Shown here: positions 1-8,735 of the stretch, piece after piece
Position numbering within the stretch: the first letter of the stretch is position 1
How the letters are laid out: every line of letters starts with the position of its first letter
IMG/VR virus record: IMGVR_UViG_3300047551_001346
Location: 1-42,692 of that record
Length of the DNA stretch: 42,692 nt
From: a virus
Reading direction: 5' to 3' (one strand)
Made by a program: the position numbers and the translations under genes
Notes under the pieces: model-generated
What the model was told of the DNA's origin: nothing
The model's database searches: none
Seen by the model: only the letters and a program-made list of their open reading frames with translations

Positions 1-2433
1 GACTTAACGATTCCTACAAATTCAGCTTTCACTTATAGTACCGGAGATTTTACTATAGAGATGTGGGTCTATATTACAGTTAATCCTGCAGATTATGCAT
101 ATATTTACGGACAAGGGCCAAACTCTACAGCATCAATGAGTTTGTACATCCAAAGCGGAAAATTTAACATTTGGAATGGTTCCAATATTATAGCAGGAGC
201 AACAACTTATCTACTGAATACTTGGTATCATGTTGCAATTTCAAGATCAAGCACATCTTTAAGGTTGTTTCTAAATGGGATTCAAGACGGATCTGTAACA
301 AATAGCAGCAACATAACAACAGGGTCTACATTGGGCGCTTCAATTGGCCGGTGGGCAGAAATTGGAGATACTCGTTATTTTACTGGTTACATATCAAATG
401 TTCGTGTATTAAAAGGCACTGCACTTTATACAGCAAACTTTACTCCCCCAACTAGTCCACTAACAGCTATTGCAAACACAAGTCTATTAACATTACAATC
501 TCGTATTGGTGAAAATAATCACAGATTTGTTGATCAATCTAGTCTCAATCATTTAATTACTCGCAGTGGCAACGCCACACAGGGATCGTTCTCACCATTC
601 AGCCAAACAGGGTGGAGTAATTATTTTGATGGTACTAGTGATTCCTTACTAACCCCAGGTGATACCAGTTTAGTTTTAGATGGCAACTTTACCATTGAAT
701 TTTTCATGTACCTGAATTCTTTAAGTCTTTCTGCCCCAATATCAAGTAATCAGGGCAGTTTTACTAGTGGAGCATTTGCCGCTATCATAAGTCATGCAAC
801 GGCGTCTAATAAATTAAGTATTTGGGTAGAAAATATTAACAACGCTGCTTTTTTAATTGCATCTACTAGCACATTATCTATTGCACAATGGTATCATGTT
901 GCCATAGTAAGAAATTCCGGAGTTATAAGACTGTATCTAAATGGAGTTGATGAGGGCAATACTTCAAGTAGTGCCACAATTACATTAAATGGAGGAAGCA
1001 CACCAAGATTCAGGATCGGACAATATTGGAATGGAACTATAAATGGATATATTTCAAATCTTCGTGTTCTAAAAGGGTCGGCAGTTTATACATCAGCCTT
1101 TACCCCACCAACCAGTCCGCTAACAGCTATTGCAAATACAAGTTTATTAACATGTCAAAGTAATCAACTAATTGATAACAGTACAAATAATTTCACTATA
1201 ACTAAAAACGGTGATGTATCAGTGCAGGCCTTCTCACCATTCGCCCCTACTACAGAATACTTACCTGCCACACACGGTGGCTCGGGGTATTTTGATGGTA
1301 CTGGGGATTATTTAAGTATTCCGAATAATTCAGCTTTAAAGCTAACAAATGGAGATTGGACTATAGAATTCTGGATGTACTGTACTGGTGCACAAGCATC
1401 TTCAAACAATGCAATCTGGACTCAAGACGACACCGGTGGTTTCACTGGAATAATTATTACAGCTAATAGTTCAAGGCAAGTGCAATTCACAAGCAGCCAG
1501 GCTGGCAACGCCTGGACCTATCTCTTTCAGACCTTCGGAACTTATACAGACAACACATGGCATCATGTTGCAGTGACAAAAAGTGGTTCAACCGTTAGAG
1601 GATTTTTCAATGGAGTTTTAGGACTTACAATTAATGGTTTTCCTGCCACTGTTTTTTCAAGTGCAAATGCAAGTGTACTTGGCGTATATGCTAGCAGTGC
1701 TTATTTTAACGGTTATATTTCAAATTTTCGCATTGTTAAAGGTACTGCTGTTTACACTTCTAATTTTACTCCACCTACTGCTCCAGTAACAGCCACGGCA
1801 AACACAAGTTTGTTACTTAACTTCACCAATGCTGGAATTGTAGACGCAACAGCTAAGAATACTTTTGAAACTGTGGGTGCTGCTCGTGTGTCCACAGCAT
1901 TAAGTAAATTTGGCGGTAGTTCATTGTATTTTGATGGTAGTGGTGATTATTTGAAAACACCGGCCTCGCAGAATTTTATATTTGGATCTGGCAATTGGAC
2001 TATTGAACTTTGGGTGTATTTAAATGCAACTTCAAGACAAGGATTTGCTGCGTTTGGTGATGGTGCCGGATCAATCGTGCCTTGGGAAATTGGAGTAGGT
2101 TCCGCAGGAAAGTTTCGCTTGCTAGTTCAGCCAGTATCTGCCTCGCAAATAGTTATTGACGGCACAACAACTCCAACGACTGGAACTTGGTATCATATCG
2201 CAGGAGTTAGAAACGGAAGTACTGCAACTTTATATGTTAATGGTATTTCAGAAGCTTCAAGTTCAGCTTTAAGTACAACTGCTTTAAATACAGTAGCGGA
2301 TGCAGTTGTAATCGGAAGTTATTCATATGGATTTGAACTCAATGGTTACATCGATGACCTACGTATTACCAAAGGCTTTGCAAGATACACAGCTAACTTT
2401 ACACCGCCCACTGCCACTTTCAAATTGCGATAA
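1..2433 (+). CDS. LamG-repeat virion adhesin (5' partial)
   Basis: The reading frame is open from base 1, so the true start lies to the left; the ATG at 61 is internal because the codons before it complete the first repeat. The protein has four copies of a laminin-G/concanavalin-A-like jelly-roll unit, starting near bases 1, 612, 1281 and 1920. Each copy carries a YFDGTGDYL-type strand (truncated in copy 1), a (F/W)TIE(F/L/M)W strand, a WYHVA(I/V) strand with a downstream FLNG turn, and ends in GYISNxRVLKGTAxYTANFTPPT. LamG folds usually bind glycans or proteins, and such repeats are common in phage tail-fibre or virion-surface proteins. Position ahead of two other structural genes fits a receptor-binding or capsid-decorating role. 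Which structure carries it cannot be told from sequence. Confidence 0.82.
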   Translation, partial: DLTIPTNSAFTYSTGDFTIEMWVYITVNPADYAYIYGQGPNSTASMSLYIQSGKFNIWNGSNIIAGATTYLLNTWYHVAISRSSTSLRLFLNGIQDGSVTNSSNITTGSTLGASIGRWAEIGDTRYFTGYISNVRVLKGTALYTANFTPPTSPLTAIANTSLLTLQSRIGENNHRFVDQSSLNHLITRSGNATQGSFSPFSQTGWSNYFDGTSDSLLTPGDTSLVLDGNFTIEFFMYLNSLSLSAPISSNQGSFTSGAFAAIISHATASNKLSIWVENINNAAFLIASTSTLSIAQWYHVAIVRNSGVIRLYLNGVDEGNTSSSATITLNGGSTPRFRIGQYWNGTINGYISNLRVLKGSAVYTSAFTPPTSPLTAIANTSLLTCQSNQLIDNSTNNFTITKNGDVSVQAFSPFAPTTEYLPATHGGSGYFDGTGDYLSIPNNSALKLTNGDWTIEFWMYCTGAQASSNNAIWTQDDTGGFTGIIITANSSRQVQFTSSQAGNAWTYLFQTFGTYTDNTWHHVAVTKSGSTVRGFFNGVLGLTINGFPATVFSSANASVLGVYASSAYFNGYISNFRIVKGTAVYTSNFTPPTAPVTATANTSLLLNFTNAGIVDATAKNTFETVGAARVSTALSKFGGSSLYFDGSGDYLKTPASQNFIFGSGNWTIELWVYLNATSRQGFAAFGDGAGSIVPWEIGVGSAGKFRLLVQPVSASQIVIDGTTTPTTGTWYHIAGVRNGSTATLYVNGISEASSSALSTTALNTVADAVVIGSYSYGFELNGYIDDLRITKGFARYTANFTPPTATFKLR

Positions 2434-2452
2434 GTAATAAAAAAGGACTAGA

Positions 2453-2998
2453 ATGAGCTTTCCAACTTCCCCCGTAAATGGCGCAACCACTGTAGTAAAT
2501 GGTATTAGCTACATTTACAATGCCACAAACAATGCTTGGAAACGGCAAACTCTCACTGATATTAGTACCACAGGCAATATCACTGCAACAAATATTACCG
2601 CATCAAATGTTACCTTATCTACAGGTGTAAACTTTGCAGACGGGTCAAGAATCACTTCTGCATTAGTGTACGATCTAGATGCCATTCGCCCGGACGGTCG
2701 AACCAGCACATTTAGACTGACCTACAATCAAAGCACTGTGACTGTGGCCAGCCCATGGAATTTGTTGGTAACTATAAATGGTATTTTCCAGCCAGCCTAC
2801 ACAGAAAACACCGATACTGTATGGTTAAGCCACTCAACTTTCGCAGATGTGGGCTATACCTTATCGGCAGGTAATTTAAAGTTTTCCGAAACACCACCAG
2901 CGGGCACCATAGTGTATGCCAGAACACAGCCCGGAACCCCACAGCCCACACCAAAAATATACCCATTCCGACCAGTTGATATTGCGTTGGGTATGTAA
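2453..2998 (+). CDS. Small virion structural protein, tail-fibre type
   Basis: This 181-residue protein begins MSFPTSPVNGATTVVNGISY and continues into a W-K-R segment. That opening is typical of small structural or tail-fibre proteins of T4-like phages of aquatic bacteria, where a short beta-hairpin module precedes a beta-rich body. A Ser/Thr/Asn-rich stretch (about residues 36-60) is followed by a compact beta domain ending in YARTQPGTPQPTPKIYPFRP. An AAGGA ribosome site lies 7 bases before the ATG, and the gene follows the LamG gene by 19 bases, so the two are probably cotranscribed. Function beyond virion structure is inferred from neighbours. Confidence 0.6.
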   Translation: MSFPTSPVNGATTVVNGISYIYNATNNAWKRQTLTDISTTGNITATNITASNVTLSTGVNFADGSRITSALVYDLDAIRPDGRTSTFRLTYNQSTVTVASPWNLLVTINGIFQPAYTENTDTVWLSHSTFADVGYTLSAGNLKFSETPPAGTIVYARTQPGTPQPTPKIYPFRPVDIALGM

Positions 2999-3003
2999 AC
3001 AAC

Positions 3004-3009
3004 TAAATA
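3004..3009 (+). promoter_or_regulatory. T4-type late promoter core (TAAATA)
   Basis: TAAATA lies 22 bases before the next gene start. With T4 spacing, transcription would begin near 3015, giving a 16-base leader that contains CGGAG. Confidence 0.45.
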
Positions 3010-3030
3010 AGGTATATATTCGGAGCAGAC

Positions 3031-6000
3031 ATGGCTAGAAAAGCGATTTTAGACACCTATTACACATTTACACCTAGTACACGAACCATAGTTATTCCTA
3101 GGGCACTACCTAGAGAGCGTTTTGTACTGATTACCAATGTAACTACCAACCAAGTAATTTTCAATTTTTCAGACTCCAGTTTAACTATAAGCAGTCACAG
3201 CATTACCACTGACGCAGCAAATAACACAGTGACCACAATTGTGCTTGCTTACAATACCAGCGGAATGACCAGCACTGACAAGTTGCAAATTATCATTGAC
3301 GAATTTGAAGAAAGTTTCAAGCCTTCTGAACTGTATACTGATCCGGTTAACAAATTCAGAACCAGTCAACCACAGGCCTTGATTGACACTGACTTTGAAT
3401 ATAGTACTCAGTCTACCAAATGGGAAAGCCTGGGCTTAACCAACAATCGTCCGTTTGCATCCTGGAACACCAACAACCCAATTACGATTACAGGTATTAA
3501 TGCCACAAACAATTCTAGAACTATCACAGTATTGACATCCAGCCCGCCAGCAGCAGGCACACCCGTGTTTATTGTTGATACATTGTATGCTGGTGCAGAT
3601 GGTCTTTACATAATTGACAGCATCAGTGCAGGCACAAGTTTTACATACACAGCAAGAGCGGCCTACCCTGGCGTGACCGGATCAATTTTTGTAAGCGGTG
3701 TAACTAATGCATATTCGGGTACACTATTCAGTAATGCAGCCATCACATTCAGCAGTATTGGTTTTAGTGGTAACTTGGTCAACGTGGTCACTTCGGTTCC
3801 ACATGGTCTGGCAGTGGGCAACGAAATAGCAGTGTCTGGTACCAACCAAACCAATGCCAATGGCTCGTGGGTAGTAGCAGGAGTAGGTAACAGTTCGGCA
3901 TTCAGCTATTATTGTGTGACTGCACCTGCTGGAAACCCCACTGGTGGCAACGTGTATGTGAGACCGCAGGGTGCCTTTCAACATCGAGCATTTGATGGTG
4001 GTGTTTCTTTTAGCACTTTTACAGCCAGTCACAACGAACAAATTATAAGACAAACTCGTAGATATTTCCGTTATCAGTCAGGTAAAGGCATTCAAATGAG
4101 TACAGGCTCTACCATGAGGCCCAGTATTCAGGTTGACAGTTTGACCAGTAGTGGAACCACAGTCACTGTGACCACAAAAGCAGCACAATTTGTATCACCA
4201 GGTACTGCTATTGCAATATCTGGCTGTAACGAAACTGCCTACAATGGTAATTTCACTGTGGCACAAACACTTGATAGATATAGATTTACCTTTATTGCAG
4301 CAAGCACGCCCAGCGCAGCGGTTGCTACCGGGTTCCCACAATTGTCTGTGACCGGATGGAACGGAGCTAAAATTCAATTGGGCATGTTTGATAGTCAAAA
4401 TGGATTGTTTTATGAATATGATGGTCAACAGCTTTATGCGGTCAAACGCAGTTCCACCTACCAAATTGGTGCACTTGGTAATGTGGCTGTAGGTGGCGCA
4501 GTGGTCAGTGCAGCAACCAACAACGCTGCTACACCAACTTTTTCCAAACAATTAAATCCCAACGATTTTATCAGTATCAAAGGCATGACCTATCGTGTGG
4601 TTGATATTACGTCAGATAGCAGTTTTACAATTACACCACCCTATCGCGGACTGATAGCAGCTAACAATGCAGTCATTACCAAAACCATTGACCAAAGAAT
4701 ACCACAGAGTCAATTCAACATCGACAGACTTGACGGCACCGGCCCTAGCGGATATAGACTGGATCTAGGTCGCATGCAGATGTTTTACATTGATTATTCT
4801 TGGTACGGTGCAGGCTTTATTCGTTGGGGATTCCGTGGAACCAACGGAGACATCATTTATGCACACAAACAGGCCAACAACAATATCAATTATGAAGCCT
4901 ACATGCGCTCAGGCAACTTGCCGGGCAGATACGAAGTCAATACCTTTAGCAAATACACTATATTGTCTGCCAGTCTAGGTACAGGTGATTCCACAATGAG
5001 TGTGGCCGATCATCTAGAGTTTCCTTCGGCAGGTACACTATGGATCCACAATTCCGCTGCCAGTGAATTTGTCACATACACAGGCAAGAGTGGTGCTGCC
5101 TCGCTCAGCTTCAATCTAGCAGCTGGTAACACAGTCATAACAGGTGCTAGCACTACAGGTGTCACAACAGGACAATACGTGGTAGCCAATGGCATTCCAT
5201 CTGGAACCACTGTGCAAAGTGTGGTCACAAATACATCAGTGACACTGAGTCAACCAGCTACATTTACATCAACACAAACAGTTACGTTTGGTCCAACCTT
5301 TACTGGTTTAACCAGAGGCAGTCCAGGTGTTACACAAACTGTAGTTCAAACTGCTAATAGTGCAATTGTGACTGCAAGCAACACGTTAAATGTACAAGTA
5401 GGACAATATGTGGTAGGTACCGGTATTCCTTCGGATACATTTGTGGCCAGTGTTTCTACAAATACTTCTATTACACTTTCTGAAGCAGCAACAAGTTCTA
5501 CCACACAGGCCATGATTTTTGGTAGAATGGGCACTGGCGGGCCGCAAAGCTTTACTTACAGTAATGTGGCACCAGTGGCAGTAGAATTGCACAGTCCCAG
5601 CTTTAGTCCCACTATCAGTCATTGGGGCACAAGTGTGATCATGGACGGACGCTATGATGATGATAAAAGCTTTGTGTTTACTCAGGGCATGACATCGACC
5701 TTGGCCATTGCATCGGGTGCCACAAATGCTTTATTGAGTTTTAGAATTGCTCCCAGTGTCAGTAATGGCTTGGCAGGAGCTACACTGGGCAGCAGAGAAA
5801 TTGTGAACAGAATGCAGATGGTGTTACGTCAGCTGGACTTTACTAGTACTGGTCAGTTCTTGGTTACCTTGGTACTTAACGGGTTTGTAGGCAATGGCTC
5901 GGTGAGTTGGCAAACGGTGGGCGGATCCAGCTTGGCACAGTATGTGCCTCATCAAGGAACCACCACTATCAGCGGCGGCGAAACCATTTACGGGTTTTAC

Positions 6001-6216
6001 TTGAACACAGCCGGTGGTTCAAACTTTACCACAACACAGCAAGAACTGTCGCTGGTGCGAGACATGGGGTCAAGTATCTTAGGTGGCGGAGAAACCAGAA
6101 GTAACACAGCATTTTATCCAGATGGACCAGACATTATCACAATCATGGTTCGTAACATTGGCGCATCAACTGCTTCGTGTGCATGTAGACTTTCCTGGAC
6201 TGAAGCACAGGCATAA
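3031..6216 (+). CDS. Large beta-rich virion structural protein
   Basis: This 1061-residue protein is rich in Ser, Thr, Asn and Gly with few charged residues, as expected for a fibrous or baseplate-associated virion protein. The N-terminal third holds several diverged copies of a small beta unit of the form 'PHGLAVGNEIAVSGTN...NGSWVVAGV...FSY', near residues 155-215, 240-310 and 370-425. Two related units lie near residues 700-755 and 770-830, sharing GQYVVxxGIPSxT and NTSxTLS cores. The C-terminal half has a folded region with DGRYDDDKSF and ends in SCACRLSWTEAQA. Similar long repeat proteins of T4-like cyanophages are annotated only as structural proteins. I cannot assign a T4 gene number. 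Confidence 0.65.
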   Translation: MARKAILDTYYTFTPSTRTIVIPRALPRERFVLITNVTTNQVIFNFSDSSLTISSHSITTDAANNTVTTIVLAYNTSGMTSTDKLQIIIDEFEESFKPSELYTDPVNKFRTSQPQALIDTDFEYSTQSTKWESLGLTNNRPFASWNTNNPITITGINATNNSRTITVLTSSPPAAGTPVFIVDTLYAGADGLYIIDSISAGTSFTYTARAAYPGVTGSIFVSGVTNAYSGTLFSNAAITFSSIGFSGNLVNVVTSVPHGLAVGNEIAVSGTNQTNANGSWVVAGVGNSSAFSYYCVTAPAGNPTGGNVYVRPQGAFQHRAFDGGVSFSTFTASHNEQIIRQTRRYFRYQSGKGIQMSTGSTMRPSIQVDSLTSSGTTVTVTTKAAQFVSPGTAIAISGCNETAYNGNFTVAQTLDRYRFTFIAASTPSAAVATGFPQLSVTGWNGAKIQLGMFDSQNGLFYEYDGQQLYAVKRSSTYQIGALGNVAVGGAVVSAATNNAATPTFSKQLNPNDFISIKGMTYRVVDITSDSSFTITPPYRGLIAANNAVITKTIDQRIPQSQFNIDRLDGTGPSGYRLDLGRMQMFYIDYSWYGAGFIRWGFRGTNGDIIYAHKQANNNINYEAYMRSGNLPGRYEVNTFSKYTILSASLGTGDSTMSVADHLEFPSAGTLWIHNSAASEFVTYTGKSGAASLSFNLAAGNTVITGASTTGVTTGQYVVANGIPSGTTVQSVVTNTSVTLSQPATFTSTQTVTFGPTFTGLTRGSPGVTQTVVQTANSAIVTASNTLNVQVGQYVVGTGIPSDTFVASVSTNTSITLSEAATSSTTQAMIFGRMGTGGPQSFTYSNVAPVAVELHSPSFSPTISHWGTSVIMDGRYDDDKSFVFTQGMTSTLAIASGATNALLSFRIAPSVSNGLAGATLGSREIVNRMQMVLRQLDFTSTGQFLVTLVLNGFVGNGSVSWQTVGGSSLAQYVPHQGTTTISGGETIYGFYLNTAGGSNFTTTQQELSLVRDMGSSILGGGETRSNTAFYPDGPDIITIMVRNIGASTASCACRLSWTEAQA

Positions 6217-6229
6217 TTTGGATTGACAT

Positions 6230-6976
6230 ATGGCCATACTTAAAAAGATTTACAGAAAAGATTATACCGGTGAAGAAATTGTTACACAAGCAGTTTATGA
6301 AAATTCTGCTTGGAGTTACAATAAAGAAACAGCAGGAACAAGTTTTGCATTTACTCCAAAATCAGACACAGCCCTGGTGATAGGTAATGGATTAGGGCAA
6401 CGTATCATTGATCTCAAATTGCTCAAAAAAGATAGAGGATTTCAAGGCGATAAAACTCTAAGGTTATATGGTTGTAATGCACTTTATAGAGATTTTGATC
6501 CTGATTTTTTAATTGTCACAAGAGATGATATTGCCAATGAAATAGCAACTGCAAATTTAAAATCAGGCGATTATTGCAAAAATCATATTGTATATGCTAG
6601 TGTAAAAAATATTTTAGATTATCCAGGAAACTTTCATGTAATACCACAGAGTCCAGGATGGAATTCGGGTGCAATAGCAGCATATCTTGCCTGCTTTGAC
6701 GGCCATAAAAAAGTCTATTTACTAGGACACGATACACTTGATACCGCAGGTGCAGATTATAACGTGTACTCTGGTTCAAATGGTTATATAGGTAAAAATA
6801 CTGCTTCTGCTTTGCTATACGAAAATTCTATGTTACAGGTTTTCCAAACATATAGTGATGTAGACTTTGTGTTGGTTAACAAAACCGGTAAAGGAACTAT
6901 TCCTGAATCTTGGAAATACTGTTTAAATCTCAGACGTCTAAATCTCAGACAGTTTGTTTTAGAAGCAGACATTTAG
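6230..6976 (+). CDS. DUF115/MptE-like Rossmann enzyme (glycan-related?)
   Basis: The 248-residue protein has a nucleotide-binding-like opening (ALVIGNGLGQ, near residue 50), a central DPDFLIVTRDDI strand-turn, and the signature SGAIAAYLACFDGHKKVYLLGHD near residues 145-167. This arrangement resembles DUF115/6-hydroxymethylpterin-pyrophosphokinase-like and sialyltransferase-like Rossmann proteins, which are often found with glycan-modification genes. It directly follows the surface-protein genes, so a role in decorating the virion or host surface glycans is possible, but this is inference. No late-promoter core was seen; the start is preceded by a weak TTGGA. The gene ends 4 bases into the convergent Nudix gene. 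Confidence 0.5.
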   Translation: MAILKKIYRKDYTGEEIVTQAVYENSAWSYNKETAGTSFAFTPKSDTALVIGNGLGQRIIDLKLLKKDRGFQGDKTLRLYGCNALYRDFDPDFLIVTRDDIANEIATANLKSGDYCKNHIVYASVKNILDYPGNFHVIPQSPGWNSGAIAAYLACFDGHKKVYLLGHDTLDTAGADYNVYSGSNGYIGKNTASALLYENSMLQVFQTYSDVDFVLVNKTGKGTIPESWKYCLNLRRLNLRQFVLEADI

Positions 6977-7395
6977 AACAGTTTTTCAACTGTTTTTATT
7001 TTTTCTATTATACTAGAGAAACTAAAAGTTCTCCATACTCCAGGATGCAATGGCTTAGGATGATCAGCTATACCAGTCCATGCAAACCCTCGATGCTCGT
7101 CATTTAACTTTGGAACGAATTCATCATCTACTGCTATAAGGTACGTGTGATATTCGAAGTTTTTTGTTTCTGCTGTAAACTTTTCTAACGGTATAATTTT
7201 TTCGTAGGCGATATCGCCTATTTCTTCTTTGATTTCTCTTTGCAATGCAGCAGCCGGTGTTTCGCCTAATTCTACACCTCCGCCAACTAAACCCCACGAC
7301 CCTGCATGTTTCTTTTGATTACGTAATAAAAACAAATACCTTTGTGTATTTTTACTGTAGATTAGTGCGCCGCAACCTATATTACTATTGACCAT
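6973..7395 (-). CDS. Nudix hydrolase
   Basis: This 140-residue protein has a nearly complete Nudix box: G39-x5-E45-x7-R53-E54-I55-x-E57-E58-x-G60, the metal-binding helix that hydrolyses nucleoside diphosphates linked to another moiety. The residue after G60 is Asp where a hydrophobic residue is usual. The GSWGLVGGG strand before the box is characteristic. T4 carries a Nudix hydrolase (NudE) acting on ADP-ribose, FAD and Ap3A, but equivalence is not shown. The gene overlaps the end of the gp15 gene by 19 bases on the same strand, so it is translated from the gp14-gp15 transcript. Its last codons contain the terminator of the convergent gene. Confidence 0.88.
   Translation of the reverse strand: MVNSNIGCGALIYSKNTQRYLFLLRNQKKHAGSWGLVGGGVELGETPAAALQREIKEEIGDIAYEKIIPLEKFTAETKNFEYHTYLIAVDDEFVPKLNDEHRGFAWTGIADHPKPLHPGVWRTFSFSSIIEKIKTVEKLF
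6977..7004 (+). terminator. Intrinsic terminator after the 6230 gene
   Basis: A 7-bp stem AACAGTT/AACTGTT with loop TTTC is followed by T5-A-T6. It begins directly after the TAG of the rightward gene and lies inside the 3' coding end of the convergent Nudix gene. Confidence 0.75.
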
Positions 7396-8735
7396 TCACC
7401 GCCTCGATACACACCTTCTACGCTCTTAACCCAGGCCGAACCTGTCCATCTGTATTGAATGTTTGTGTTGTTGTTAGTTATGTATTCTAAATTGGTTTGG
7501 TTTTCGCTATCCCAAACTACAGACCAACTACCAGAATTATATTCAATTATGTCATTGGCATTGGCAACTAAATCTCCCCATGCACTATAACCGCCAATAT
7601 TCACTGGACTGCCTATGCTGTCAGTTAATAAGTACCTTGTTCCGTTTGCCGGGGTCGCCAGTATACCGTCGTAATCAACATTTTGGGGGTTGATAATAGC
7701 ATCAACAGAATCTAGTGTGTTACTTGGCATTGAATCTTCAATTGAAGTAAACAATAATATAGTTGGATCTGAGGGATGGTAGGTAACATGTCCTATTAAT
7801 TCATTTCCTGTTGGTAGTGCCAATCTAATTTCAGTTTGACCTGTACGCAAAGTTCCGTACACTTCAATTAGAGCTTGCCAATTATTAACTGGATCAGTTA
7901 CATGTAAGGTTCCGTCATCATCGGCTATCTCATGAGGCTTCAACAATTTCAATTGATTGCCTGCGTAGTAAATCCCATAGTTCATTGGTGTATATTTGAT
8001 TCTAGCAATCAAATTTGATAAAATTGTATTTTCGTCAAATGCACCTTGTTCGTCATATATGCTGGCAATAACTTTTTGTATAACACCAAGTTTTTTGACT
8101 TTAGCCGGCGAGCTTATCCAGATTGGCATTTCAAATGTCATTGTAGCTATGTCTATAGGCTCTTCGGCGCCACTGGGTACTGTGCGTGAAGTCCAATTGA
8201 CATCTGACAGTTGTACAAAAGTGAGACTGGTCCAGTCTATGTAATTGTCTGTGCTTTGGATTTCTAAACTGGGATTAAACAGCGTTGCAATTTGTTCAAT
8301 TATTTGCATTTTTTGTTCGGTGTTACTTGTCCATATATCCAACTTGATTGTTAGTTTATATGGAACTGGCATTAGTCTTTCTACAGTATATGCATCACCT
8401 TGTTGTGTATCGTACAATCCTGTTTCTGGATCAAAACGACGCTCACGTAAATGCATTTTGCTGACAAAATTTGGTTCTTGCATGCGGTTTTGTTCGTAAG
8501 TCAAAGCAGAAATGTAAGCACTCATAGCAGGTACAGCGTTCATTATATTCTCGCTGTTGTTACGTAAAATAGTTTGGGCCTGTCTACTGGCATCGCCATA
8601 GTAAACGGGAATACGTTGTAACGTTCTAGTTCCGTTACGGTCTTTACCAAATTCTACTTCAAAGTTACTTACAGCACGTATGAACTGTATTACAAATCTA
8701 CGTATCTGTCCGTCATAAAAATATTGCTGAGCCAT
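7377..8735 (-). CDS. 15: Tail sheath stabiliser/completion protein gp15
   Basis: The N-terminal half (QIRRFVIQFIRAVSNFEVEF, then RIPVYYGDASRQAQTI and MSAYISALTYEQNRMQEP) matches the pattern of T4-like gp15: an (F/I)RR opening helix, a 'RVPI/V-YGD' strand and the conserved Met/Gln/Pro strand. gp15 forms the hexameric ring closing the head-proximal end of the tail on sheath and tube. At 452 residues it is much longer than T4 gp15 (272); residues after about 250 are extra and contain an 'NGTRYLLTDSIG...W...WVKSVEGVYR' display-like module. The start codon overlaps the stop of gp14 in TAATG, showing coupling. Being on the reverse strand together with gp14 is unusual. Confidence 0.75.
   Translation of the reverse strand: MAQQYFYDGQIRRFVIQFIRAVSNFEVEFGKDRNGTRTLQRIPVYYGDASRQAQTILRNNSENIMNAVPAMSAYISALTYEQNRMQEPNFVSKMHLRERRFDPETGLYDTQQGDAYTVERLMPVPYKLTIKLDIWTSNTEQKMQIIEQIATLFNPSLEIQSTDNYIDWTSLTFVQLSDVNWTSRTVPSGAEEPIDIATMTFEMPIWISSPAKVKKLGVIQKVIASIYDEQGAFDENTILSNLIARIKYTPMNYGIYYAGNQLKLLKPHEIADDDGTLHVTDPVNNWQALIEVYGTLRTGQTEIRLALPTGNELIGHVTYHPSDPTILLFTSIEDSMPSNTLDSVDAIINPQNVDYDGILATPANGTRYLLTDSIGSPVNIGGYSAWGDLVANANDIIEYNSGSWSVVWDSENQTNLEYITNNNTNIQYRWTGSAWVKSVEGVYRGGEWSIVI

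Noticed and set aside
3663-4551. Long reverse-strand frames inside the large structural gene
   Set aside because: Their composition follows the antisense of a Ser/Thr-rich gene, they have no ribosome sites, and they show no recognisable domain.
6223-6228. TTGACA before the DUF115-like gene as a promoter
   Set aside because: It lies at the ATG itself, and no -10 element occurs at 16-18 bases downstream.
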